DNA of 64,000 nucleotides, from positions 1-64,000 of the forward strand of contig FNQX01000022.1 of assembly GCA_900107575.1 (NCBI GenBank). The letters are read 5' to 3'. Made by a program: the position numbers and the translations under genes. The notes beneath the pieces were generated by a model. That model was not told the DNA's origin. It searched no databases and saw only the letters and a list, made by a program, of their open reading frames with translations. The stretch comes from Lachnospiraceae bacterium NK3A20 (GTDB lineage Bacteria; Bacillota; Clostridia; Lachnospirales; Lachnospiraceae). Position 1 is the first letter of the stretch, and every line of letters begins with the position of its first letter. This document shows, one piece after another, positions 34,628 through 45,392 of this stretch.

Positions 34628-35818
34628 ATGATCAATCAGCACTATCTGGAAATGTTGGGACATAAGTCCGTGATCCGGGAGTTGTCGGAATACGCGACGG
34701 CGCGGGGCAAAGAGATCGGTTATGAGAACGTCTTCGATTACAGCCTTGGCAATCCCTCAGTGCCGGCGCCGGAGAGTTTCACCGCCGGGGCGATCGACCT
34801 TTTGCAGACGGAAGAGCCCGTGAAGCTCCACGGCTACAGCCCGAGCCTTGGCCTTCCCGGGGTGAAGCAGACCATTGCGGACTCCTGCAACCGAAGGTTT
34901 GGCATGGAGTATACGGCGAATCACATCTTCCCGACGGCAGGCTGCGCCGGCGCGATTGCGCACGCGGTCCGCGCCGTGACAGAGCCGGGAGATGAGGTCA
35001 TCATTTTCGCGCCGTTTTTCCCGGAGTACCTTCCCTACCTTCAGGACGCCGGGGTTAAGGTCGTCATCATACCCGCGAGCTTTGCGGATTTCCAGATCAA
35101 TTTCGAAGCCTTTGAGGAACTGCTGAGTGACAAGACGGCGGCGGTCCTTATCAATTCGCCGAACAATCCTTCCGGGGTTGTCTACTCCGAAGAAACTCTG
35201 CGGCGCCTTTCTGACCTTCTGCGGCAGCGGTCGGAGGAATACGGGCACCACATCTTCCTGATCTCCGACGAACCGTACCGCGAGATCGCTTTTGACGGGC
35301 AGGTAGTGCCATATCCTGCGAAATTTTATGAGGATACGCTGACCTGCTATTCTTTCTCGAAGAGCCTTTCCGTCCCCGGAGAGAGAATCGGGTACGTTGC
35401 CGTGAACCCTGCTGCGGAGAACGCGGAGAAGATCGTGCCGATCTGCGGACAGATTTCGCGCGGCATCGGACACAACTGCCCCTCCTCCCTCATCCAGCTC
35501 GCGATGGCGAAGGCCATAGACGATACGGCCGACCTGTCTGTTTACGAAACGAACATGAACCTTCTCTATGACACCTTCCAAGAGCTCGGGTTCACCGTGC
35601 AGAGGCCGGGCGGGACCTTCTACATCATGCCGAAGGCACTGGAGGAGGACGCGGTGGCATTCTGCCGGAAGGCACTGGACTATGACCTTGTCTTCGTGCC
35701 CTGCGACGGCTTCCACGCGCCGGGGTATTTCCGTGTTGCCTATTGCATCGACACGGAGAAGGTGAGAAGATCACTTTCTGCCATACGGCGGTTTGTGCAG
35801 GAAGCTTACGGAAGATAG
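34628..35818 (+). CDS. Class I/II pyridoxal-phosphate aminotransferase
   Basis: A 396-residue fold-type I aminotransferase of the aspartate-aminotransferase superfamily: LHGYSPSLGLPGVKQ, NSPNNPSGVVYS (substrate/PLP Asn), SDEPYREIAF (Asp/Tyr for PLP) and the Schiff-base Lys in YSFSKSLSVPGERIGY. An Arg near the C-terminus (GYFRVAYCI) would bind the substrate carboxylate. Members often act on aspartate, aromatic or branched substrates, so the specific reaction is not clear. uppP follows 14 nt later, probably in one transcript. Confidence 0.85.
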   Translation: MINQHYLEMLGHKSVIRELSEYATARGKEIGYENVFDYSLGNPSVPAPESFTAGAIDLLQTEEPVKLHGYSPSLGLPGVKQTIADSCNRRFGMEYTANHIFPTAGCAGAIAHAVRAVTEPGDEVIIFAPFFPEYLPYLQDAGVKVVIIPASFADFQINFEAFEELLSDKTAAVLINSPNNPSGVVYSEETLRRLSDLLRQRSEEYGHHIFLISDEPYREIAFDGQVVPYPAKFYEDTLTCYSFSKSLSVPGERIGYVAVNPAAENAEKIVPICGQISRGIGHNCPSSLIQLAMAKAIDDTADLSVYETNMNLLYDTFQELGFTVQRPGGTFYIMPKALEEDAVAFCRKALDYDLVFVPCDGFHAPGYFRVAYCIDTEKVRRSLSAIRRFVQEAYGR

Positions 35819-35832
35819 AAGGAGATTGATCC

Positions 35833-36678
35833 ATGATGGAATTACTCAAAGCTGCCCTCTTCGGGCTGGTTGAGGGCGTGACAGAATGGCTGCCCGTCAG
35901 CAGTACGGGGCACATGATCCTCTTGAATGAGTTCGTGAGGCTCGATGTTTCGCAGGATTTCTGGGACATGTTCCTTGTCGTGATCCAGTTCGGCGCGATC
36001 CTGGCTGTCGTCCTGCTGTACTGGAAGACGATCTGGCCGCTCGGCCTCTATACGCATCGGAAGCGCACCCGCGTCGTATGGAAGAGAGAAGTGCTGATGC
36101 TCTGGGTGAAGACGATTGTTGCCTGCATTCCGGCGGCCGTGGTCGGCGTCCTCTTCGATGACTGGCTGGATGAACACCTCTACAACTGGCTGGTGGTCTC
36201 CGTCATGCTGATTGTTGTCGGCATCGCCTTCATCATCGTTGAGGTGAAGAACAAGGACATGGTACCGGTGACGACCGAGCTCTCCGACCTTTCCATGAAG
36301 GAAGCACTGCTCATCGGCATGTTCCAGCTGATCGCCGCGATCCTTCCCGGTACGAGCCGCTCAGGCGCGACGATTATCGGCGGCCTTCTCATCGGCGTGT
36401 CCAGAACTGTTGCCGCACAATTCACCTTCATTCTGGCGATCCCCGTCATGGCGGGGGCGTCGCTGTTAAAGATTGTGAAATATCTGCACGAGGGTAACAG
36501 CTTCTCCGGCACAGAGGTGCAGATCATGGCAGTCGGCCTTATCGTCGCTTTCCTTGTTTCCGTTGTGATCATCCGCTTCCTCATGAACTATATCCGGCGT
36601 CATGACTTCAAGGTCTTCGGCTGGTACCGGATCGCCATAGGCGCTCTGGTCATCTTATATTTTGCGTTGCTCCACTGA
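35833..36678 (+). CDS. uppP: Undecaprenyl-diphosphatase
   Basis: Integral membrane phosphatase (BacA/UppP) that recycles undecaprenyl-PP for cell-wall synthesis and gives bacitracin tolerance. The 281-residue protein has the two family motifs EGVTEWLPVSSTGH (about 15-28) and PGTSRSGATI (about 174), and about eight hydrophobic helices. AGAAGGAGATTGATCC precedes ATGATG. Confidence 0.94.
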   Translation: MMELLKAALFGLVEGVTEWLPVSSTGHMILLNEFVRLDVSQDFWDMFLVVIQFGAILAVVLLYWKTIWPLGLYTHRKRTRVVWKREVLMLWVKTIVACIPAAVVGVLFDDWLDEHLYNWLVVSVMLIVVGIAFIIVEVKNKDMVPVTTELSDLSMKEALLIGMFQLIAAILPGTSRSGATIIGGLLIGVSRTVAAQFTFILAIPVMAGASLLKIVKYLHEGNSFSGTEVQIMAVGLIVAFLVSVVIIRFLMNYIRRHDFKVFGWYRIAIGALVILYFALLH

Positions 36679-36753
36679 TCTTCTCGAGTATTCAGTAAAC
36701 TTTATTGACACTATTTTTCAAGTGTGATAAGTTGGATAAGTCGTAAGAAATGC

Positions 36754-36781
36754 TTGCGTTTTGGTGCTTTTATCATATAAT
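36754..36781 (+). promoter_or_regulatory. Promoter of the histone-H1-like gene
   Basis: TTGCGT (36754-36759), a 16-nt spacer and TATAAT (36776-36781). A TTGACA at 36705 lies further upstream with a poor -10. Confidence 0.55.
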
Positions 36782-36814
36782 AGTCGATTTGAGGCGAAAG
36801 GAGTCGATTTTACG

Positions 36815-37381
36815 ATGAGTGAGGAGAAAAAACCCGTAGCCAAAGTGAAGGCCAGTTTCAATTCGAAGGTAGCAGCACCTGCAGAGAAGCCCGCAGCTCC
36901 TGTGAAGAAGGCAGTAGCGAAGAAGGTACCTGCAGTGAAAAAGGCGGCAGCGAAGAAGCCTGCCGAGGTAACGAAGGCAGCAGCACCGGCAGCGGCTATT
37001 GCTGCAGTCGCCGCAGAGGAGAAAGAGGGTAAAAAAGTGGCAGAGAAGAAAGAAACCGTAAAGAAGACAGTGGCGAAGAAGGCGGCTCCCGAGAAGAAGA
37101 CGGCTCCTGCGAAGAAGGCAGCTCCCGTAAAGAAAGCGGCTCCTGTGAAGGAGGCAGCTCCTGCGAAAAAGGCAGTGGCTGTGAAGTCCCAGGTCGTTCT
37201 CCAGTGGAACGGCAACGACTACACCGCAGACAGACTCGTACAGTCCGCGAAGGATGTATGGCAGTATGATCTTGGTAAGGATGTCGCGGACTTCAAGGAC
37301 GTTGAGATCTATGTGAAGCCGGAAGAGGGCAAGGCATACGCAGTTGTAAACGGCGACGAGCAGCTCTCCTTTGACATCTAA
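36815..37381 (+). CDS. Histone-H1-like Lys/Ala-rich protein with DUF6465-like C-terminus
   Basis: A 188-residue protein in two parts. Residues about 1-127 are low-complexity Lys/Ala/Pro with many KKA, KKAAP and VKKA repeats, like the histone H1 tail, Hc1 or AlgP. Residues about 128-188 (VVLQWNGNDYTADRLVQSAK... to the end) form a small conserved domain that I associate with DUF6465 of Lachnospiraceae. A DNA- or polyanion-binding role is inferred from charge only. It has its own promoter and terminator, so it is monocistronic and probably well expressed. Confidence 0.8.
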   Translation: MSEEKKPVAKVKASFNSKVAAPAEKPAAPVKKAVAKKVPAVKKAAAKKPAEVTKAAAPAAAIAAVAAEEKEGKKVAEKKETVKKTVAKKAAPEKKTAPAKKAAPVKKAAPVKEAAPAKKAVAVKSQVVLQWNGNDYTADRLVQSAKDVWQYDLGKDVADFKDVEIYVKPEEGKAYAVVNGDEQLSFDI

Positions 37382-37437
37382 GGCAGACCTCGGTGCCGGC
37401 GCAGAACCGGCAGCAGAACTTCATACGAATGAGAACA

Positions 37438-37468
37438 GGGTTCCGGGGAGTGATCTCCGGAACCTTTT
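37438..37468 (+). terminator. Terminator of the histone-H1-like gene
   Basis: GGGTTCCGGGGAG pairs with CTCCGGAACC over a TGAT loop, followed by TTTTCT. Confidence 0.8.
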
Positions 37469-37519
37469 CTGCGGTGCGAAAGTTCACGATCTTTTTAGAA
37501 TCTGCGGCGGGTTATCCGG

Positions 37520-37548
37520 TTGACATCCCATAGAGCCGGTGCTAATCT
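37520..37548 (+). promoter_or_regulatory. Heat-shock operon promoter
   Basis: TTGACA (37520-37525), a 17-nt spacer and TAATCT (37543-37548). Transcription would start just upstream of the CIRCE operator. Confidence 0.8.
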
Positions 37549-37562
37549 ATCAATCGTAGATG

Positions 37563-37589
37563 TTAGCACTCATACCGATTGAGTGCTAA
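37563..37589. promoter_or_regulatory. CIRCE operator (HrcA binding site)
   Basis: TTAGCACTC-N9-GAGTGCTAA is a perfect match to the CIRCE consensus. HrcA bound here represses the hrcA-grpE-dnaK-dnaJ operon until heat shock. It lies 14 nt downstream of the -10 box. Confidence 0.97.
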
Positions 37590-37617
37590 CAGATCTCGAA
37601 TTTCAGCGAGGAAGAAA

Positions 37618-38673
37618 ATGATGGATCTGCCGGAAAGAAAAATGAAAATACTGCAGGCCATCATTCGCAACTACCTTGAGAGCGGCGAGCCGGTCGGCAG
37701 TAGAACGATTTCCAAGTACACGGATCTGCACCTCTCCAGCGCGACAATTCGCAATGAGATGTCCGATCTGGAGGAGATGGGACTCATCAAACAGCCGCAC
37801 ACCTCCGCGGGCAGAATCCCAACCGATGCGGGCTACCGCATTTACGTCGACGACATGCTGCGCAGTGAGAAGCAGGAAGTGCAGGACATCAAGGACGTTC
37901 TTATTAAGAAACAGGACCGTCTGGAGAGCCTTTTGCAGCAGGTAGCGAAACTCCTTGCGGCCAACACCAATTATCCGTCGCTGATCTCCGCCCCGACGCT
38001 GAAGAAGAACAAGATCAAGTTCATTCAGCTCTCCCAGATCGACCCGCAGAACATCCTGGCGGTCATTGTCATCGAGGGGAATCTCGTGCGGAACACCATG
38101 ATCCGTGTTGACGAGGTGCTGGATGCGAAGGATCTGCTGCGTCTTAACATGCTGTTGAACAACAGCCTGTGCGGCCTCTCGGTCGATGAGATCAACTTAG
38201 GTCTCATCGCTTCGATTAAAAAACAGGCAGGCCTCCACAGCGAGATTATCGGGCGCGTGGTCGATTCGGCCGCGGAAGCGATACAGCCGGATGACAATCC
38301 GAGAATATATACGAGCGGCGCGGACAACATTTTCCGTTATCCGGAGCTGGGTGACAGGGCAGGCGAACTGATCAGTGATTTCGAGGAGAAGAAGAATCTC
38401 TCCAACATCGTCGAGGAGAGCCTGCAGGACAACAACGAGACGGGAATACAGGTTTACATCGGCAATGAGATGCCAATGGCCAGCATGAAGGACTGCAGTG
38501 TCGTCACCGCAACCTATGATCTGGGCGGCGACATGAAGGGCACGATCGGCGTCATCGGTCCCAAGCGCATGGACTACGACCGCGTGGTCAAGGTCCTGAA
38601 GGAGATCATGACACAGCTGGATACATTATATAAGAGACAAGGCGAGGATGAGAATGATGGACAACGAGAATAA
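37618..38673 (+). CDS. hrcA: Heat-inducible transcription repressor HrcA
   Basis: Repressor of class I heat-shock genes; its folding depends on GroEL. The 351-residue protein has an N-terminal winged helix (ILQAIIRNYLESGEPVGSRTI, SSATIRNEMSDLEEMGLI) and the signature HTSAGRIPTDAGYR, then the GAF-like and dimerisation domains. ATG 37618 follows GAGGAAGA; a second ATG is adjacent. The 3' end overlaps grpE by 20 nt. Confidence 0.95.
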   Translation: MMDLPERKMKILQAIIRNYLESGEPVGSRTISKYTDLHLSSATIRNEMSDLEEMGLIKQPHTSAGRIPTDAGYRIYVDDMLRSEKQEVQDIKDVLIKKQDRLESLLQQVAKLLAANTNYPSLISAPTLKKNKIKFIQLSQIDPQNILAVIVIEGNLVRNTMIRVDEVLDAKDLLRLNMLLNNSLCGLSVDEINLGLIASIKKQAGLHSEIIGRVVDSAAEAIQPDDNPRIYTSGADNIFRYPELGDRAGELISDFEEKKNLSNIVEESLQDNNETGIQVYIGNEMPMASMKDCSVVTATYDLGGDMKGTIGVIGPKRMDYDRVVKVLKEIMTQLDTLYKRQGEDENDGQRE

Positions 38674-39346
38674 GGCAAAGACAGACACCGGGCAGGAAGA
38701 GGCGGTAAAGGCCGAGACAGCACAGGAAGTGAATTCCGAGGATACAGCCGCAGCTGCCGCAGAAGGCGCAGCCCCTTCCGGGGAAAATACCAAGGATTCC
38801 GAAACGACGGTGGACATAGAGACAGCTCCCTCTGAGGAGGACAAGGCAGCCACGGAACCCGGCACCAGAGAGAAGAAGAGTTTCTTCAAAAAGAAAGATA
38901 AAGAGAAGGAAGCCCTGCAGGAAAAGATAGCTTCCCTGGAAGATCGGCTGAAACGCCAGATGGCGGAGTTCGACAACTACAGGAAGCGCACGGACAGGGA
39001 AAAAGAGCAGATGTTCGGAAGCGGCGAGAGCAGCGTTCTCGAGAAGATGCTCCCCATCGTGGACAATTTCGAACGCGGCTTCTCTACCGTTACGGAAGAG
39101 GACAAGGAAGACGCCTTCGTTCTCGGGATGCACAAGGTGTATGACCAGTTGATCAAACAGCTGCAGGATCTCGGTGTGACTGCGATCGACGCGGAAGGCA
39201 AGGACTTCGATCCCGCATTCCACAACGCGGTGATGCAGGTAGAGAGCGATCAGTATGAGACCGGCAAGGTGGCACAGGAGCTGCAGAAGGGTTATCTCTA
39301 TCACGACAAGGTACTTCGCCACAGCATGGTCAGCGTGGTCAAATAA
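38654..39346 (+). CDS. grpE: Nucleotide exchange factor GrpE
   Basis: Releases ADP from DnaK. The 230-residue protein has an acidic, Ala/Glu-rich disordered N-terminus of about 75 residues, a coiled coil (EKIASLEDRLKRQMAEFDNYRKRTDREKEQ) and the C-terminal beta domain with the GrpE signature (VMQVESDQYETGKVAQELQKGY). ATG 38654 is chosen from several near GGCGAGG. It overlaps the end of hrcA, implying coupling. Confidence 0.94.
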   Translation: MMDNENKAKTDTGQEEAVKAETAQEVNSEDTAAAAAEGAAPSGENTKDSETTVDIETAPSEEDKAATEPGTREKKSFFKKKDKEKEALQEKIASLEDRLKRQMAEFDNYRKRTDREKEQMFGSGESSVLEKMLPIVDNFERGFSTVTEEDKEDAFVLGMHKVYDQLIKQLQDLGVTAIDAEGKDFDPAFHNAVMQVESDQYETGKVAQELQKGYLYHDKVLRHSMVSVVK

Positions 39347-39352
39347 AATCTT

Positions 39353-39370
39353 ATGGCGCTCACCCGCCAT
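39353..39370 (+). other. Short hairpin in the grpE-dnaK gap
   Basis: ATGGCG-CTCACC-CGCCAT lies just after the grpE stop. The same gap has GTCCCGTAAGGGAT and TGCCGTCTGGCA further down. These may tune transcript stability or read-through into dnaK. Confidence 0.4.
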
Positions 39371-39374
39371 TTGA

Positions 39375-41348
<1,974 letters not shown>

Positions 41349-41392
41349 GAGCCAGCAATACAGCCATCCATTTATACGCAATTCCGGAGTAA

Positions 41393-41419
41393 GCCCAGGG
41401 CGCAGATACGCTCTGGGCC
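41393..41419 (+). other. Hairpin in the dnaK-dnaJ gap
   Basis: GCCCAGGGCG pairs with CGCTCTGGGC over CAGATA. No T-tract, so more likely a processing or stabilising structure than a terminator. Confidence 0.45.
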
Positions 41420-41467
41420 GAATCTGGGTTTAAGGAAGAATGTAACAGATCCGTTTGGAGTACGAAT

Positions 41468-42667
41468 ATGGCAGAACAGAAACGAGACTATTATGAAGTC
41501 CTGGGCGTAGACAAGAACGCGTCAGAGGATGAGATCAAGAAGGCCTACCGGCTGCTGGCTAAAAAATATCATCCTGATGTCAATCCCGGCGACAAAGAAG
41601 CGGAACAGAAATTCAAGGAAGCTTCCGAAGCGTATGCCGTTCTCAGTGACAAGACCAAGCGCGCCCAGTACGACCAGTACGGCCATGCGGCATTTGATGG
41701 GACCGGCGGCTTCGGTGCCGGCGGTTTTGATTTCAACAGCGCTGATTTCAGCGATATTTTCGGAGATATCTTCGGTGATATTTTCGGCGGCAGCAGGACG
41801 AGGGGCGGCGCGAACAACGGCCCGATGAAGGGCGCGAACATCCGTACGAGTGTGAGAATTTCCTTCAAGGAGGCGGTATTCGGCTGCGAGAAGACGATGA
41901 CGCTGAACCTCAAGGATCCCTGTCCCACCTGTCACGGCACGGGCGCGAAGCCCGGCACGGCGCCGAAGATGTGCCCCAGATGCGGAGGCAAGGGACAGGT
42001 GGTCTATACGCAGCAGTCCTTCTTCGGCACAGTGCGGAACGTTCAGTCCTGTCCGCAGTGCGGCGGCACCGGCAAGGTTATTGAGGACAAGTGCGCGACC
42101 TGCGGCGGCACCGGCTACACGACGAGCAGGAAGACGATCTCGGTCTCCATTCCCGCGGGCATCGACAACGGCCAGAGCGTGCGCATCCGTGAGAAGGGCG
42201 AGCCCGGCATCAACGGCGGCCCCAGGGGAGATCTCCTGGTCGAGGTGATCGTCGAGGATGACAAGGAATTCTACCGCCAGGGCTACGACATCTACTCCAC
42301 CGTGAAGATGTCCTACGCGGTCGCGGCGCTCGGCGGCAGTGTAGTGATCAATACGGTCGACGGCAAGGTTATTTACGACGTCAAGCCCGGCACGGTGACG
42401 GACACGAGGGTCCGGCTCAAGGGCAAGGGAGTGCCGACGCTCCAGAACCGGAATGTGCGCGGCGATCACTATGTGACGCTGGTTATGGAAACACCGACGA
42501 AACTGACAAAGGAAGCGAAGGATATCCTCCGGCAGTTCGACGCGCTGACGGGCAACAGCCTGAACGCGGCGGAGTCAGTGTCGTCCAAGAGCGAGGACGA
42601 GGAGCCGCAGACAGGGTCTGCCTCCAAAGGATCCTCGAAAAAGAAGAAAAAGAGCTGGTTCAAGTGA
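41468..42667 (+). CDS. dnaJ: Chaperone DnaJ (Hsp40)
   Basis: Type I Hsp40 co-chaperone. The 399-residue protein has a J domain with HPD ([10 protein letters not shown]), a Gly/Phe-rich region ([11 protein letters not shown]), four zinc-finger repeats ([32 protein letters not shown]) and the substrate-binding beta domains. The C-terminus adds a short Ser/Lys-rich tail. A long palindrome and a dispersed repeat separate it from prmA. Confidence 0.96.
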   Translation: MAEQKRDYYEVLGVDKNASEDEIKKAYRLLAKKYHPDVNPGDKEAEQKFKEASEAYAVLSDKTKRAQYDQYGHAAFDGTGGFGAGGFDFNSADFSDIFGDIFGDIFGGSRTRGGANNGPMKGANIRTSVRISFKEAVFGCEKTMTLNLKDPCPTCHGTGAKPGTAPKMCPRCGGKGQVVYTQQSFFGTVRNVQSCPQCGGTGKVIEDKCATCGGTGYTTSRKTISVSIPAGIDNGQSVRIREKGEPGINGGPRGDLLVEVIVEDDKEFYRQGYDIYSTVKMSYAVAALGGSVVINTVDGKVIYDVKPGTVTDTRVRLKGKGVPTLQNRNVRGDHYVTLVMETPTKLTKEAKDILRQFDALTGNSLNAAESVSSKSEDEEPQTGSASKGSSKKKKKSWFK

Positions 42668-42679
42668 TCTGCCTTGAAC

Positions 42680-42835
42680 CATGAGGACGGTCGTGCCGGG
42701 TCAGGCGCGGAAACGTCGCATGCGGGAAGGTGGATTTCGGTCATAAGCTCACAAACCAGAGCTTATGGCCAAAATCCGCCCCTCGAGTCCCGCAGGCGAG
42801 TTTCCGTCACCTGATCCGGCACGACCTGTCGCATG
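42680..42835. repeat. Long palindrome LP2 (156 nt)
   Basis: A single long inverted repeat centred near 42757: GGTCGTGCCGG/CCGGCACGACC, GGAAAC/GTTTCC, CATGCGGGA/TCCCGCAGG, GGATTTCGGTCATAAGCTC/GAGCTTATGGCCAAAATCC. The inner 95 nt closely matches LP3 at 44094-44248; the outer arms do not, yet remain complementary to each other. Confidence 0.9.
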
Positions 42836-42849
42836 GGAAGAAATGTTTA

Positions 42850-42972
42850 GCGAGCAGGCGGGCTGCAATTCTGCTTCGCGAAATAGTGCGGCCTGCCTGC
42901 TGAATATCTACTTTGGTACGCCCGGAGCAGCAAGCCCTTGGGCTTTTGCTTCGGGCTGTACGGAACAGATAC
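42850..42972. repeat. Dispersed palindromic repeat, copy C
   Basis: In reverse orientation relative to B, D and E: GCAGGCGGGCTGC...GCGGCCTGCCTGC hairpin, then CTGAATATCTACTTTGGTACG, GCCCGGAGCAGCAAGCCC / GGGCTTTTGCTTCGGGC and GTACGGAACAGATACG. It lies next to LP2, and together they fill the dnaJ-prmA gap of 372 nt, which holds no gene. Confidence 0.8.
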
Positions 42973-43039
42973 GCCTGCGCAACAATTTGAAAACGCAGGC
43001 TCGGGACGGTTACGTTGGAGAAGGTAAGGAGATACCAGA

Positions 43040-44053
43040 ATGAGATGGATGCGTTTCAGGATTCGGACTACGTCTGAGGCAGAGGATATCCTCGTAAGTT
43101 CCATGCAGGATATCGGCCTCTATGGCGCACAGATCGAGGATCATGTGCCGCTCACGGCGGCGGAGAAGGAGCAGATGTTCGTTGACATCATGCCCGAGGA
43201 GCAGCCGGATGACGGTTCGGCCGTGCTCTCTTTTTTCGTCGAGGAAGAGGAAGACAGCCACGACGCGGGGCAGGTGCGCCTTTTGATCGACGAAGAGCGT
43301 GTCACGCCCGAGGTCATGAAGAGCAGGATTGAGGACAAGATTGCGGAGCTGAAATCTTACTCCGATGTCATTGGCGATGGTACGGTAACGATCGAAGAGA
43401 CAGAGGATCTTGACTGGGTGAATAACTGGAAACAGTATTTCCACCAGTTCTGGATTGACGATATTCTGGTGATCCCCTCCTGGGAGAAGCCGGCGCAACC
43501 GGAACTGACACCCGCGCTCACGTTCCACATTGATCCCGGAACGGCCTTCGGCACCGGCGCGCATGAAACGACACAGCTGTGCATCCGTGAGATCCGGCGG
43601 TACCTGACATCGGAAACAGAACTCCTTGATGTCGGCACAGGCAGCGGGATACTCTCTATCCTCTCTCTGATGCTGGGGGCAAAGTATGCCGTAGGCACGG
43701 ATCTCGATCCCTGCGCACCGCCTGCCATCCACGAGAATATGGAGACGAATCACATTGATCCTGCGAAGTTCAAGGTGATCCTCGGCAATCTCGTCGATGA
43801 CCCGAAGGTGCAGGATGAGGTTGGTTATGAGAAATATGACATTGTGGTTGCCAATATCCTTCCGAAGGTACTGGTACCGCTGATGCCGGCCGGTTGTGCC
43901 GCACTCAAAAAGGGCGGCATCTACATCACCTCCGGTATTATTGATGGCACCGAGGGCGAGGTCGAACAGGCCATGACTGCCAACGGACTGGAACTTGTGC
44001 GGACAACGACGCAGGGCGAGTGGCATTGCGTGGTCGGACGGAAACCGATGTGA
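43040..44053 (+). CDS. prmA: Ribosomal protein L11 methyltransferase
   Basis: SAM-dependent enzyme that methylates lysines of ribosomal protein L11. The 337-residue protein has the ferredoxin-like N-terminal L11-binding domain, a linker motif DWVNNWKQYF, IDPGTAFGTGAHETTQ, SAM motif I LLDVGTGSGILSI and motif IV VVANILPKVL. Position after dnaJ is conserved in Firmicutes. The gene is flanked on both sides by long palindromes. Confidence 0.94.
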   Translation: MRWMRFRIRTTSEAEDILVSSMQDIGLYGAQIEDHVPLTAAEKEQMFVDIMPEEQPDDGSAVLSFFVEEEEDSHDAGQVRLLIDEERVTPEVMKSRIEDKIAELKSYSDVIGDGTVTIEETEDLDWVNNWKQYFHQFWIDDILVIPSWEKPAQPELTPALTFHIDPGTAFGTGAHETTQLCIREIRRYLTSETELLDVGTGSGILSILSLMLGAKYAVGTDLDPCAPPAIHENMETNHIDPAKFKVILGNLVDDPKVQDEVGYEKYDIVVANILPKVLVPLMPAGCAALKKGGIYITSGIIDGTEGEVEQAMTANGLELVRTTTQGEWHCVVGRKPM

Positions 44054-44093
44054 TTTGTGGCGCGCCAGAGAAAACGCGTGTTCCTTCAAAACT

Positions 44094-44248
44094 GTAGTCG
44101 CAGTGTATCGTGGTCAGAAACCGAAACGTCGCATGCGGTCTGGTGGATTTCGGTCATAAGTTCCAAAGGACGGGACTTATAGCCGAAATCCGCCTTTCGA
44201 GCCTCGCAGGCGAGTTTCTTATTTCTGACCACGCTGCTCTGCGGCTAC
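44094..44248. repeat. Long palindrome LP3 (155 nt)
   Basis: Inverted repeat centred near 44171: GTAGTCGCAG/CTGCGGCTAC, CGTGGTCAGAAA/TTTCTGACCACG, CGCATGCGG/CTCGCAGGCG, GGATTTCGGTCATAAGTTCC/GGGACTTATAGCCGAAATCC. The core matches LP2 and the apex also matches LP1. It fills the prmA-rsmE gap and ends about 32 nt before the rsmE start. Confidence 0.9.
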
Positions 44249-44280
44249 TACTCTGCGACGGCAGGAGAGAGGTATCCGTT

Positions 44281-45198
44281 ATGTTACATATTTTTGCAGA
44301 TCCTGCTGACATGCAGGGTGATCTCCTGACGGTCAGGGGAAGTGAAGTCAATCACATCAGGAATGTCATGCGGCTCAAGCCCGGTGATGAGGTCAGCGTC
44401 AGCGATGGCGTAGACGAGAAGGAATACCGGTATGGCATTGAAGCGTTCGGGAATGATCCGGATGGCAGTGAGACGGTGCAGCTGCGGCTTCGCTTTGTCA
44501 AGGATTCCGATATTGAGCTTCCGGTCGATGTGTATCTGTTCCAGGGCCTGCCCAAGGGCGATAAGATGGATCTCATCGTGCAGAAATGTGTCGAGCTGGG
44601 GGTCCATGAGGTGATCCCTGTTGCGATGCATCGCTGTGTCATGAAGCTGGATGGGGCAAAGGCGCCCCGCAAGGTTGAGCGGTGGCAGAAGATTTCGGCC
44701 TCCGCTGCCATGCAGTCAAGGCGGCGCATTATCCCGGAGATCACTCTGCCGATGAGTATGCGGAATGCCATCGGCTATGCGAGAGAGCATTGCGATGTCT
44801 GCGTGCTGCCATACGAGCTGCAGGAGGATGACGGCAGCACCAAAGCGCTGCTGGAGAGTCTTGCCCTGCCGACAGATTCAGATACTATGGAAGGTACGAA
44901 TGCTCAGATGGGAGCAGGTACCAGGGGTGGTGCAAATGCTGAGGCTGTTGTAGATGCCGAGGGCACTGTGAATGCTAAGACGGGTACAGATGCCAAGGGT
45001 ACTACGACCGCTGCAATTCCCCGGAAGAAGTCGGTGGCGGTTTTTATCGGTCCGGAAGGCGGATTTGAACCGGAAGAGGTCGAGGCTGCCAGAGAAGCTG
45101 GTGTGAAACCGATATCCCTGGGCAGACGGATACTTCGTACAGAGACAGCGGGCATGACAGTTCTTGCCTGGTTGATTTACATCCTGGAGATCTCATAA
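44281..45198 (+). CDS. rsmE: 16S rRNA (uracil-1498-N3)-methyltransferase
   Basis: SPOUT-class methyltransferase that makes m3U1498 in 16S rRNA. The 305-residue protein has an N-terminal PUA-like domain (GSEVNHIRNVMRLKPGDEV), FQGLPKGDKMDLIVQKCVELGV and the knot motif FIGPEGGFEPEEV...LGRRILRTETAG. About 50 extra low-complexity residues (roughly 197-250, rich in Gly/Thr/Ala/Asp) interrupt the catalytic domain just before the knot; orthologues are near 245 residues. At DNA level they look like short tandem duplications (GATGCC-AGGG-AC units). Confidence 0.9.
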   Translation: MLHIFADPADMQGDLLTVRGSEVNHIRNVMRLKPGDEVSVSDGVDEKEYRYGIEAFGNDPDGSETVQLRLRFVKDSDIELPVDVYLFQGLPKGDKMDLIVQKCVELGVHEVIPVAMHRCVMKLDGAKAPRKVERWQKISASAAMQSRRRIIPEITLPMSMRNAIGYAREHCDVCVLPYELQEDDGSTKALLESLALPTDSDTMEGTNAQMGAGTRGGANAEAVVDAEGTVNAKTGTDAKGTTTAAIPRKKSVAVFIGPEGGFEPEEVEAAREAGVKPISLGRRILRTETAGMTVLAWLIYILEIS

Positions 45199-45392
45199 TT
45201 TACGATCGGTATTGGCTTCGGAGATTTTAAGGGTTTCATTATCATGTGAACTGATGTCTGACAAGCAAACCGACGGTTGGGTGAACTAAATTTCGTCAAT
45301 GCTTCTAGACTGAGGAAAAGCTTTTGGAGCCACAGTCATAAAGAGCCGTCGCGTAGCGACCCGGAGTCAATAGCATTATGAGGTAAAAGCAA

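Noticed and set aside
42843-42972. CRISPR array formed by the dispersed repeats
   Set aside because: Copies are tens of kilobases apart, palindromic throughout and without regular spacers or cas genes.
45254-45289. Small ORF MSDKQTDGWVN
   Set aside because: Eleven codons with no ribosome-binding site or family match; probably a remnant or chance.
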